Assembly: GCA_036005065.1 (NCBI GenBank)
Contig: DASYQW010000100.1
Span: forward strand, 1 to 39,503
DNA length: 39,503 nucleotides
DNA from: Candidatus Methylomirabilota bacterium
Lineage (GTDB): Bacteria > Methylomirabilota > Methylomirabilia > Rokubacteriales > DASRDR01
Direction: 5' to 3'
The notes below the pieces were generated by a model that was not told the DNA's origin, searched no databases, and was given only the letters and a program-made list of their open reading frames with translations. The number at the start of each line of letters is the position of its first letter. Within the stretch, counting starts at the first letter, position 1. Below, piece by piece: positions 1 through 7,666 of the stretch. Made by a program: the position numbers and the translations under genes.

Positions 1-754
1 ACTCCAGCACGAACTGGTCCGCCCGCGCCTCGAGGAGCGCTGGGAAATAGGGTCGGTAGGTCCGGTCGAACCGGGAGCGGCCGAAGCGGTTTCCGAAGCA
101 GACGTGAAAGGCGAGCTTGGCCCGGACGCCCTCGGTCGCCCTGTTGAAGAGGCGCGCCATCTCCTGACCCGAGACGTGCCCGCGGGCGGGCTCGTCGATC
201 TGGATGAACTCCGCCCCGGCCGCCACCAGGCCCCGGAGCTCCTGGTTGATGACGTCGGCGAAGCGCTCGGCGACGTCGACCACGCCCTTGTAGACCGTGC
301 CCGGGTGGATGCGGGACCCGAAGGTCAGCGGTCCGGCGCACGTCGCCTTGGTGGCGCGCGTGGTGTGGGCTTTGAGGTATGCGAACTCCTTGACGATCCC
401 GAGCCCGCCCTCGGGCGTCTCGATCGAACCGACGGCCTCGTAGCGCGTCTGCTGGTCGTATCCCCAGGGCCCGACCTTCCGGCGGACGGGGATCGGCTGG
501 ATCCCCTTGATGATGGCGTAATAGGAGTCCACGTAGCCGTCGAGCCGCCGGACCTCGCCGTCGGTGATGATGTCGAGCCCGGCCCGCTCCATGTCGCGGA
601 TCGCGGTGTCGGCGGCGTCGTCGAGCATCTCCTCGAGGTCGGCCGGGCCGAGCTCTCCGGCCTCCCACGCCTTGACGGCGACGTACCACCAGCCGGGCTT
701 CCCGTGGGAGCCGACGACCGTCGCGGGGATCAAAGGCAGCGATGTCGCGGGCAT
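1..754 (-). CDS. MetE-core methyltransferase-like protein A (partial, C-terminus outside window)
   Basis: Only the first 251 residues are inside the window; the C-terminus lies beyond position 1. The start at 754 follows a GGAGACCTCC-type ribosome site. The N-terminus (PATVVGSHGKPGWW) and the zinc-ligand segment (FHVCFGNRFG) match MetE-like protein B at 3692-4711. This is the C-terminal catalytic half of cobalamin-independent methionine synthase standing alone, a UROD/MetE-like TIM barrel in which a His-x-Cys pair and a later Cys normally bind zinc and activate a thiol for methylation. The later Cys would be off-window. The true methyl donor and acceptor cannot be read from sequence. It lies downstream of fic on the same strand, separated by 209 bp, so it may have its own promoter. 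Confidence 0.85.
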   Translation of the reverse strand, partial: MPATSLPLIPATVVGSHGKPGWWYVAVKAWEAGELGPADLEEMLDDAADTAIRDMERAGLDIITDGEVRRLDGYVDSYYAIIKGIQPIPVRRKVGPWGYDQQTRYEAVGSIETPEGGLGIVKEFAYLKAHTTRATKATCAGPLTFGSRIHPGTVYKGVVDVAERFADVINQELRGLVAAGAEFIQIDEPARGHVSGQEMARLFNRATEGVRAKLAFHVCFGNRFGRSRFDRTYRPYFPALLEARADQFVLE

Positions 755-810
755 GGAGGTCTCCTCTCCCGAGTTGGCGGTGCGCGGGCGGGGCGCCCTT
801 CTCACCCGCG

Positions 811-840
811 AACATACACCACGGGTGACGCGTGCGGCAA
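811..840 (-). promoter_or_regulatory. Weak sigma70-like promoter upstream of MetE-like protein A
   Basis: On the minus strand a TTGCCG box (840-835) is followed after 18 bp by TATGTT (816-811), about 57 bp before the start codon at 754. Each box matches its consensus at four of six positions. This is the best candidate in the 209-bp gap between the fic stop and this gene, but such a match can arise by chance. Confidence 0.3.
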
Positions 841-963
841 GCGGATCGGACACATGGGAGCCCACGAGCACGTCGGCGCGAACGATGAACTCCATGGCCG
901 AAGACGACCGAGCGTGGCGACCTCAGCCGCCGGCCGTTCCCGTCCGTCGTCGTCCGCGGGCCG

Positions 964-2115
964 TCAGGGCTCCTCCCCGGGCGTCAGTCGAGCCGGCTCC
1001 TCCAGGATGTCCAGGAGGGCCTCCGCGCAGTAGACGCGATCGCGTCGGGCGCGACGGATCTCGGTGAGAATGGACAGCCGCTCCAGCCGCGCCACCGCGC
1101 GCTGGGCCGTGGTGAACGCCACGCCCAACTGCTTCGCCGCCCCTTTGATCGTCAGGTACGGGTTGGCCGCGAGCTGGTCGACGAGGGCCAGCGGGGTCCT
1201 CGACGCGGCGCCCGCAACAGCCACTCGCCATTGCTCGAGCAGCCGGTTGATTCTTCCGGCCCGGCTCAGCGCGTCTTCCGACTGCCGCGCGACACCGTTG
1301 AGGAAGTAGTGTAGCCACTCCGTCCACTCGCCGCGCTCACCGACGCCGCGCAGGCGCTCGTAGTAGTCGCGCCGCGTGGCCTCGAAGAACGCGCTGAGAT
1401 ACAGCAGCGGCGCCGGCACGATGCCGCGCTCGATCAGGAACAGCGTGATGAGCAACCGCCCGACGCGCCCGTTGCCATCAAGAAAGGGATGGATCGCTTC
1501 GAACTGGTAGTGGATTAGCGCCACCTGCACGAGCGGCGGCAGGCTTCGGTCGTGAAGGAACTTCTCCCAGTCACCGAGACATGTGATCAACTCGCCAGGA
1601 GGCGGAGGCACGTAGACGGCATTGGCCAGCGTGCACCCAGGCGGGCCGATCCAGTTCTGCGACCGGCGAAACTGGCCCGGGGTGGCGTGGTCCCCGCGGA
1701 CACCCCGCATGAGCTTCTCGTGGAGCTCCCTGACCAGCCTGAGGGAGAGCGGGAGCGTCTTGAGGCGCTTGATTCCATGCTCCAGGGCGATCACGTAGTT
1801 GCCGACCTCCCGCAGGTCGGCCGGGCTTCGCTCAACGGCAGCCCCGGCCTCGGCAGCCAGCAGCTCGCCGAGGGTGGCTTGGGTGCCCTCGATCTTGCTG
1901 GAGAGCACGGCTTCCCGGCGGATGAACGGCCGGATGAGGAGGTGCGGGTTTGGCAGCCGGGCGCCCTCCCCGGCCAGCTTCCCGACCATGCGGTCGCCAT
2001 CGGAAAGGGCCCGGACCAGCTCGGGGCTCCACACGATCTCGGGCGGCAGAGGATCGGGCAGGTAGGCCGTGTACCCCTCTGGGCGGCGAAGATGTCGGCC
2101 GGGAGCCTTCGTCAC
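964..2115 (-). CDS. Fic-domain protein AMP-transferase with internal inhibitory helix and C-terminal winged helix
   Basis: The 383-residue protein has the Fic catalytic motif HPFLDGNGR at 209-217. The His is the general base, and the Asp and Gly-Asn-Gly bind ATP. Near the N-terminus SSKIEG (72-77) fits the inhibitory-helix motif [S/T]xxxE[G/N], so this is a self-inhibited class II-type Fic protein. The last ~75 residues look like a winged helix-turn-helix (ITIKGAAKQL-type segment, then TTAQRAVARLERL), giving the common Fic/DUF4172-type plus HTH layout. Family members transfer AMP from ATP to protein hydroxyl groups; the target is unknown. The start is GTG at 2115, with an in-frame stop at 2137-2139 and no clear ribosome site. 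An inverted repeat at 2144-2170 lies just upstream and could be an autoregulatory operator. Confidence 0.93.
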   Translation of the reverse strand: MTKAPGRHLRRPEGYTAYLPDPLPPEIVWSPELVRALSDGDRMVGKLAGEGARLPNPHLLIRPFIRREAVLSSKIEGTQATLGELLAAEAGAAVERSPADLREVGNYVIALEHGIKRLKTLPLSLRLVRELHEKLMRGVRGDHATPGQFRRSQNWIGPPGCTLANAVYVPPPPGELITCLGDWEKFLHDRSLPPLVQVALIHYQFEAIHPFLDGNGRVGRLLITLFLIERGIVPAPLLYLSAFFEATRRDYYERLRGVGERGEWTEWLHYFLNGVARQSEDALSRAGRINRLLEQWRVAVAGAASRTPLALVDQLAANPYLTIKGAAKQLGVAFTTAQRAVARLERLSILTEIRRARRDRVYCAEALLDILEEPARLTPGEEP

Positions 2116-2143
2116 GTCAGGTGTTTCTGGGGATTTTCAGGGC

Positions 2144-2170
2144 CGCTAACAATACCGGGCACTATTAGCG
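2144..2170 (-). promoter_or_regulatory. Inverted repeat upstream of fic (candidate operator)
   Basis: CGCTAA (2144-2149) and TTAGCG (2165-2170) form a 6-bp inverted repeat with a 15-bp spacer, 29 bp upstream of the fic GTG. The surrounding stretch to about 2200 is AT-rich compared with the rest of the window, as expected for a promoter. The Fic protein carries a C-terminal winged helix that could bind here, which is inference. Confidence 0.35.
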
Positions 2171-2219
2171 ATATTACTCCGATTCGAAAATAAATACCAG
2201 GAAGGTGCCTCGCCCGGCG

Positions 2220-3695
2220 CTACCGAGAACCCGCGGCTGCCGTGGGTGTCTCGGAGGAGCCGGCCTGCGGGCGGACGTCGCGACCCAGGAAATAGTTCAG
2301 CCAGGAGGAGGTGCCATGGAGCGACCGGTCCGGGGGCGGGACGAAGACCCGCAGGCCCTCGAGCCGGCGGGCCCGCCGGGCGTGCTCGTAGACCTCGATC
2401 CAGATGCACGGCTTCCGCTCGACCTCGCACCAGCCGTCGGTCGAGCCGCCGCACGCCCCGTTCCGCTGGTCCTTCGGGCAAGTCATGGGGCACACGTACT
2501 CCATGTACGAGAGGACGCAGTTGCCGCACTCCTTGCAGCCGAAGGTCGGGATCTTCAGGGCCTGTTCGACCGTGCGCGTCAGGGTGACGAGCCCCGGCCG
2601 GCGGTCCACCGCGGCGGCCGCGCGCCTGAGGAGGCCGTGCACCGCGGTGCCGGGGACGGGGGCCAGGTGGCTGGCCGCGCTGAAGAGGCGGTGGCGGAGC
2701 GTCGAGAAGTGCCACCAGCGGCGCTCGGCGGTGGCGGGCTCGTAGAGAAGGAAGCCATCCCGCCGGCCGAGGGCGAGCGCGGCGGCGGCGGCTTTCCAGT
2801 CGGGGGCGAGCGCGTCGGACCGGGCCAGGAGCTCGGCGATCTCGCGGGGACGGCGGGTCAGCCCGACGAGGTAGACGCCGGCGTAGCCGAGTCCCCGCAG
2901 CACGGCGATGACCTGGGCCGTCCGCTCGAGGGCCGCCGCCCGGCCGCCGTCGGGGGCTCCGGACTCGCGGCGGACGGCCGTCAGCAGCGGGGGCGCGATC
3001 GTGCACCCCGCGAGCTCCCCCGCCGCGATCTTCTCGGCGACCCGCCGGCTGAGCACCGCGACGCAGCCGATCAGGGGGAGGCCGGGGGCATGCTCGTCCC
3101 GATAGCGGACCAGCTCCGCGAACTTGGCGGTGTCGAAGCCGAGCTGCGTGATGGCCACGTCCGCCCCGGCGGCTCGCTTCTTTTCGAGCTTCAGGTACTG
3201 CAGCATGGTCTCCGCCTCCGTGTACTTGAAGGGGGAGACCGCCACCGCGACGTGAAAGGGGAAACCGGCCGCCCGCCGCTCGGCGACGAGCGCGGTGAGC
3301 TGGACCGAGTCGAGGTCGTAGCGTGGCCGCACGGTCGTGCGCTCGGCCGGCCAGTCTCCGGTCATGGCGAACACGTTTTCGAGGCCCAGCGCCTGGAGGC
3401 GGTCGAGATCCCGTCCGAGTCCCCGGCGGTCCATCCAGACGCAGGTGAGGTGGACGTTGGGGGTGAGCCCCACGTCGGCGACGGCCCTCGCAATCGGGAT
3501 GGGATCCTCCCCGGGATGACCGCCGGCGTTGCTCGTGATGCTGGCCGCGGCGATCCGGGGCACGACGGTCAGGGCGGCGGCCCCCCGGGCGTGCTCGGCC
3601 AGGCGGCTGCCGCGGCTGGGGGTGATCTCGACCATGACCACGAACTCGCCCCGGGCCAGGCGCTGGCGGAGCTGGTTGACGACGACCCGGTTCAT
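2220..3695 (-). CDS. Methylenetetrahydrofolate reductase with cysteine-rich MTHFR_C (MetV-like) tail
   Basis: The 491-residue protein joins a MetF-type FAD TIM barrel (about 1-300; VEITPSRG near the start, HLTC and MTGDWP motifs) to a C-terminal cysteine-rich domain. The tail starts CKECGNC, continues with CPMTCPKD, and has further Cys residues to CIWIEVY. Tails of this type are called MTHFR_C and resemble MetV of acetogens, which holds an iron-sulfur cluster. The enzyme interconverts methylene-THF and methyl-THF; the cysteine domain suggests ferredoxin or another electron partner and possible use in the oxidative direction (inference). The ATG at 3695 overlaps the TGA of MetE-like protein B by 4 bp (ATGA), so the two are translationally coupled. 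It is the last gene of a run starting at 7427. Confidence 0.92.
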   Translation of the reverse strand: MNRVVVNQLRQRLARGEFVVMVEITPSRGSRLAEHARGAAALTVVPRIAAASITSNAGGHPGEDPIPIARAVADVGLTPNVHLTCVWMDRRGLGRDLDRLQALGLENVFAMTGDWPAERTTVRPRYDLDSVQLTALVAERRAAGFPFHVAVAVSPFKYTEAETMLQYLKLEKKRAAGADVAITQLGFDTAKFAELVRYRDEHAPGLPLIGCVAVLSRRVAEKIAAGELAGCTIAPPLLTAVRRESGAPDGGRAAALERTAQVIAVLRGLGYAGVYLVGLTRRPREIAELLARSDALAPDWKAAAAALALGRRDGFLLYEPATAERRWWHFSTLRHRLFSAASHLAPVPGTAVHGLLRRAAAAVDRRPGLVTLTRTVEQALKIPTFGCKECGNCVLSYMEYVCPMTCPKDQRNGACGGSTDGWCEVERKPCIWIEVYEHARRARRLEGLRVFVPPPDRSLHGTSSWLNYFLGRDVRPQAGSSETPTAAAGSR

Positions 3696-4711
3696 GCCCC
3701 GCCGGCCAGCTCGCGGCGGACGAGGGCCGCGCCCTCGACCATGGCCCTGAGCTTCCGGAAGGCGACATCCTGTGGCACGTGGAGAAGACCGCAGTCCGGA
3801 TTCACGTAGAGCCGCTCGGCCGGCACCACGGCCAGCGCCGTGCGGATGCGCTGGGCCACGGTCGCCGGCGACTCCACGTCGGGCGACTTCACGTCGATGA
3901 CGCCGAGCCCGAGCTCGAAGGGGCACTTCCACTCCCGGAAGAGCTCGAGCTCCTCGTACCCGCGCCGCGCGAACTCGAGGGTGAGCTGGTGGACCTGAGC
4001 CTCGAGGATGCGCGGGAAAAGGTAGCGGTAGGAGCCTTCCCAGGTCGGCTTTCCGTAGCGGTTGCCGAAGCAGATGTGGAGCCCGATCTTAGCCTCGACG
4101 CCCTCCACCATCGCGTTCAGGACGCGCACCCCCCACTCGAGGTCGTCGGGAAATCCCGAATAGTAGGGCTCGTCGATCTGGATGTACGCCGCCCCGGCTC
4201 GCGCCAGCTCCCGAAGCTCGAGGTTGAGGATCCGCGCCAGGTCCAGGGCCAGCGCGGCCTCTCCGCCGTAATGCTCGTTGCGGATCCGCTTGGCCAGGCA
4301 GTGCGGGCCCGTCACCGTGAATTTGACGGCCCGCCGCGTGTTCCGGCGAAGGACGTCCAGGTCCGGCCCGAGACGCAGCGGCGCCATCGGAATCTTCCCG
4401 CGGACGATGGCGTCGTAAAAGTCGTAGTAGAAGCGCTTGGAGGCGTGGTCCACCTGGACGCCCGGGAGCCGCACCAGAAAGTAGTCCACCATGTTGTCGC
4501 GCCGCAGCTCGCCGTCGGTGATGATGTCGAGGCCAGCCATCTCCTGGTCCTTGATGGCGGCCTTGGTGACGGCGTCGTGGATCTCGTCCAGCTCGTGGGC
4601 GCTGATCCGGCGGAGGAAGAAGTCCGTCTTGAGGCGCTCGAGCCAGCCGGGCATCGAGTAGGACCCCACCACGGCCGTCGGGAGGATCGGGCGGGCGTCG
4701 AGCTCCCGCAT
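3692..4711 (-). CDS. MetE-core methyltransferase-like protein B
   Basis: This 339-residue stand-alone MetE catalytic barrel begins MRELDARPILPTAVVGSYSMPGW, like protein A. The zinc ligands of MetE are visible: His-x-Cys in GLHICFGNRYG and a late Cys in YVNPDCGLLH. GVIDVKSPDVES corresponds to the GVYDIHSPxxPS region of methionine synthases. It lacks the N-terminal half of classical MetE (about 750 residues). Such proteins move methyl groups to or from thiols without B12, but the physiological donor is unresolved. A GTG at 4750 would add 13 poorly conserved residues; 4711 is preferred by alignment with protein A. The stop overlaps the start of the MTHFR gene, so methyl transfer and folate reduction or oxidation are likely linked. 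Confidence 0.9.
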   Translation of the reverse strand: MRELDARPILPTAVVGSYSMPGWLERLKTDFFLRRISAHELDEIHDAVTKAAIKDQEMAGLDIITDGELRRDNMVDYFLVRLPGVQVDHASKRFYYDFYDAIVRGKIPMAPLRLGPDLDVLRRNTRRAVKFTVTGPHCLAKRIRNEHYGGEAALALDLARILNLELRELARAGAAYIQIDEPYYSGFPDDLEWGVRVLNAMVEGVEAKIGLHICFGNRYGKPTWEGSYRYLFPRILEAQVHQLTLEFARRGYEELELFREWKCPFELGLGVIDVKSPDVESPATVAQRIRTALAVVPAERLYVNPDCGLLHVPQDVAFRKLRAMVEGAALVRRELAGGA

Positions 4712-4786
4712 GGCGTCAGTTGAGCCTGGGGGGGAGCGGCGGCGCTCCACGCCATGGGTGGGCGAGGGTCATGGGCTCACCGCCTG

Positions 4787-6232
4787 TCAGTCCTTGAGTG
4801 ACGTCGTCAACACCGTGATCGCCGAGCCGGGCCGGTAGCGGAAGGGAGTCGCGTCCACCCGGTAGCCGAGCCGGTCGGCCGCCGCCCGGATCAGCGCCCC
4901 GTTCACCCAGTTTACGATGCTTCCGTCGAGCTTGCCGGGGCCCCGGAAGCCCCGGTTGTAGTCGGCCAGGTCGGTCACGAACAGGTCCTGCACCTGCAGG
5001 ATCCCCTTGGGATGGAGGAGCGGGAGGGTGCGAACGAACGACTGTACCGCTCCGTTCGACAGGTGGCAGCGGAGGTCGCGCGGGCAGCGGTCGAGACAGT
5101 CCGCGAGGACCTCGGGATCCAGGCCAGGGACGGGCGGCGCGTCCCGGACGTCGGGGATGGGGACGTAGCGCTCCTCCAGTCGGACGAGCCGCCACAGCTC
5201 CCGCCAGAACCGCACGCCGTCGGTCGGGTCGGGGAACGCATCGGGGCCCGTCCGGAGGAGGAACTCGAGCTGGCGGAGGAGGCGGTCCGGCTCGATCCCG
5301 TGGGTGCCCGCGATCTCGGCGGCGGCGTCGCGGGCCACGTAAGCGCGGCCCTCGACGAGGTAGAGGTGACCGTCGCGCCTGGCGACCTCGTCGGTGGGCA
5401 GGTTGTCCCACAGATTCGACAGGTGAATGAACAGGATCTTGTAGCGGAGGAAGGACAGGGTCTTGAGCGGGTCCAGGGCATCCAGGGCGATGAACGACAC
5501 CTTGTCGACGTGGTGCAGGACGTTGCCGTGGGCCCGCTCGAGCATCGGCATCGAGTAGTCGGAGAGCAGGAACCGGACCCGGCCGTAATAGTCCTTGGCG
5601 TGCGATTCGGCGAGGTCACGGAAGCGGTCGAGCCAGAGGCCGGCGCGCTCGCCGGTGCCGGCGCCGATCTCGAGGACGAACAGCTCCGGCGGCAAGACTC
5701 CGCGCTTGTCGAGGGCCCGGAGGCCGTCGAAGAACTGCTGGACGCCCTCCTCGATCTGGGCCGGGTTGGAGGCGTCCGACTTGCCGCCGGGCAGAGCCGC
5801 CTCGAAGCCCCGCTGGAAGGTCCGCTCCCAGTGGTCGATCTCGCGCCAGTAGAGCGCGTTGAACCGCCAGATCAGGCTGCTCCGAAGGGGACCGAATTCC
5901 TCGAGGTACAGTCGGTCGCTGCGCGCCGCGGCATCCGCCAGCAGGTGCCGGAGCGCCGCCTCCGCAAGCGGCTCGAGCGTCTCGGGATCGGACTGCCGGA
6001 GGTCGACGGCCAGCTCGTGGACGGCCGGCGCGCCGCCAGCGCCGACCGACCGGCGCTCGACGATCGGCTCGCGGAAGGTCTGCCGGTACTGGCACCAGTC
6101 GAAGCGGATGTGGAGATCGGCGACGGGGATGCCCCCCGCGCGGCAGCGCTCGACGGCCCGGAGGACCGCGGCCACCATCGCGTCGCCCGGGGTCGCTTTC
6201 GGATTGTGGAGGTACGGAAGCTCGATCAGCAC
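4787..6232 (-). CDS. Class I SAM-dependent methyltransferase-like protein
   Basis: This 481-residue protein has a long N-terminal region (1-180) and then a Rossmann SAM-binding motif I, VLEIGAGTGE, at about 187-195. LLSDYSMPMLERA follows as the motif II region and FIALDALDPL as the motif after it. The segment LSNLWDNLPTDEV with DGHLYLVEGRAY recalls the MidA/NDUFAF7 group of SAM methyltransferases, but the match is loose and the substrate is unknown. It sits between MetE-like proteins C and B on the same strand, with gaps of 76 bp on each side, so cotranscription is likely. The start is GTG at 6232 without a ribosome site, and the reading frame stays open upstream, so the start is uncertain. 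Confidence 0.7.
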   Translation of the reverse strand: MLIELPYLHNPKATPGDAMVAAVLRAVERCRAGGIPVADLHIRFDWCQYRQTFREPIVERRSVGAGGAPAVHELAVDLRQSDPETLEPLAEAALRHLLADAAARSDRLYLEEFGPLRSSLIWRFNALYWREIDHWERTFQRGFEAALPGGKSDASNPAQIEEGVQQFFDGLRALDKRGVLPPELFVLEIGAGTGERAGLWLDRFRDLAESHAKDYYGRVRFLLSDYSMPMLERAHGNVLHHVDKVSFIALDALDPLKTLSFLRYKILFIHLSNLWDNLPTDEVARRDGHLYLVEGRAYVARDAAAEIAGTHGIEPDRLLRQLEFLLRTGPDAFPDPTDGVRFWRELWRLVRLEERYVPIPDVRDAPPVPGLDPEVLADCLDRCPRDLRCHLSNGAVQSFVRTLPLLHPKGILQVQDLFVTDLADYNRGFRGPGKLDGSIVNWVNGALIRAAADRLGYRVDATPFRYRPGSAITVLTTSLKD

Positions 6233-6308
6233 GGGGAGGCTCGCTCGATCGTCGGCGCGGGCCTCAAGGGCCCCCGGGCCGAAGTTCCCTCGCGTCCGGA
6301 GGCGGCCG

Positions 6309-7427
6309 TCAGGATCGGGTCGTCGGCGCGCCCCAGACTTGGCGGGCGGTATCCACCACCAGCTCGAGCTTGGCCCACTGCGCCTCCTCGGAGAGCAGGT
6401 TGCCCTCCATGGTGGAGGCGAAGCCGCACTGCGGGCTGAGGGCCAGGCGCTCGAGCGGAACGTAGCGGGAGGCCTCGTCGATGCGCCGGCCGAGCTCGGT
6501 CGGCGACTCGAGCTCCGGCCGCTTGCTGCTCACCAGTCCCAGTACCACCGCCTTGTCCCGCGGGACGAATCGCAGCGGGGCGAATGTGCCGGAGCGCGCG
6601 TCGTCGTACTCCAGGAGAAAGCGGTCCACCTCGAGTGAGCCGAACAGCTTCTCCGCGATGGGGTCGTAGCCGCCCTCGGCGTACCAGTGGCTCCGGTTGT
6701 TGCCCCGGCAGAGGTGGATGGCCACGGTCACGCCCGGGCGTCGGGCGCCTTCCAGGCAGGCGTTGTCGGCCCGGACGGCCTCGTCCAGGGCGGCCTCCGG
6801 ATCCAGCCCCATCTCGGTTCGGATGTAGTCTCGCCATTTGGGATCGACGTAATAACTGTAGCGCGGCGCGTCGATCTGGACGTAGTGTACGCCCTCGTCG
6901 ACCAGCGCCTGCACCTCGGACCTGATGATCGGCACGATGTCCCACAGGAGGTCCGAGTGGCTCGGGTAGACCTGGTCGGTGACGCCGTGCTTGTACGCGA
7001 TGGCCGGAAACTGGGTGGCGCTGGGCAGCGTCATCTTGATCGCGCCGGGACTGTGCTGGTTGAGAAAGGGAAGCTCGTGGGCGGTGAGGCGGCGGCGCGG
7101 CCGGAGCTTGGCGGTCACGATGCCCGTCACGCTGCTCACCCCGGCGGGCGCGCCGGCCCCGGCGCGCCACGTGCGCGCGACCGTGTCGCCGAGGTCGAAG
7201 CCCTCCACCGAATCGACGAGGTCGCTCATGAAGTTCCGTCGCCGCAGCTCGCCGTCGGTGAAGATCTCGAAGCCCAGCTCCCGTTGCTTCGCGAGCACGC
7301 GGAGGATCTCCCGGTCCTCGAGCGCCCGCCGGCGCTCGGCGTCCATCCCGGCGTCGGCCTGGGCTTTCACGAGCTCCGGGGGTCGCAGGAAGCTGCCTAC
7401 CTGATCGGCCCGGTACGGGGTGGTCAT
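6309..7427 (-). CDS. MetE-core methyltransferase-like protein C (YxjG/YxjH-like)
   Basis: The 372-residue protein starts MTTPYRADQVGSFLRPPELV, the typical opening of the short methionine-synthase-II-like family (YxjG/YxjH, vitamin B12 independent). FTDGELRRRNFM, a His-x-Cys in IHLCRGNN and a late Cys in LSPQCGF supply the expected zinc-binding residues. It differs in sequence from proteins A and B, so it is a distinct paralogue, not a recent copy. GGGAG lies 9 bp before the ATG at 7427, which decides this start over upstream in-frame codons. It is the first gene of the minus-strand run that ends with MTHFR, and it faces the symmetric promoter region at 7484-7548. Confidence 0.9.
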   Translation of the reverse strand: MTTPYRADQVGSFLRPPELVKAQADAGMDAERRRALEDREILRVLAKQRELGFEIFTDGELRRRNFMSDLVDSVEGFDLGDTVARTWRAGAGAPAGVSSVTGIVTAKLRPRRRLTAHELPFLNQHSPGAIKMTLPSATQFPAIAYKHGVTDQVYPSHSDLLWDIVPIIRSEVQALVDEGVHYVQIDAPRYSYYVDPKWRDYIRTEMGLDPEAALDEAVRADNACLEGARRPGVTVAIHLCRGNNRSHWYAEGGYDPIAEKLFGSLEVDRFLLEYDDARSGTFAPLRFVPRDKAVVLGLVSSKRPELESPTELGRRIDEASRYVPLERLALSPQCGFASTMEGNLLSEEAQWAKLELVVDTARQVWGAPTTRS

Positions 7428-7483
7428 CTCAAGTCTCCCGGGGGTGTACACGCTCGGGCGAGCGGACTCCCTTTCCCATCCGA

Positions 7484-7548
7484 TTGACACCGGCTGGCTT
7501 TCTTGGATAACGTCAGCCACGTTAGGGGCGCCGGGCGGCCGGTGTCAA
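7484..7548. promoter_or_regulatory. Symmetric divergent control region with face-to-face promoters
   Basis: TTGACACCGG (7484-7493) is mirrored by CCGGTGTCAA (7539-7548). Inside lies TAACGT (7508-7513), cagcc, ACGTTA (7519-7524). Both gaps are exactly 14 bp, so the whole 65 bp has one centre at 7516. Each arm begins with a perfect -35 box (TTGACA). The inner arms provide -10-like sequences: GATAAC at 7506-7511 rightward (16-bp spacer) or TAACGT (18-bp spacer), and the mirror copy leftward. Rightward transcription would reach the Liv operon at 7667, and leftward the MetE-C/MTHFR run at 7427. The central palindrome is a natural operator site. Promoter function is inferred. Confidence 0.65.
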
Positions 7549-7666
7549 GGGCGTTGTGCCCGCCCGGCGATCCGGAATCGCCGAGGGCGCCGCATCGCCG
7601 TCCCGAGCGTCCACAACTGCCCGGACGGCCACATCCGCGCAGCAGGGCATCACCCAGGAGGACGTC

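Noticed and set aside
104-1033. A 309-codon open frame on the plus strand at the left edge
   Set aside because: It is antisense to MetE-like protein A, which has conserved zinc-ligand and N-terminal motifs.
5012-6439. A 475-codon open frame on the plus strand
   Set aside because: It is antisense to the methyltransferase-like gene, is rich in Glu, Arg and Val repeats, and has no recognisable motif.
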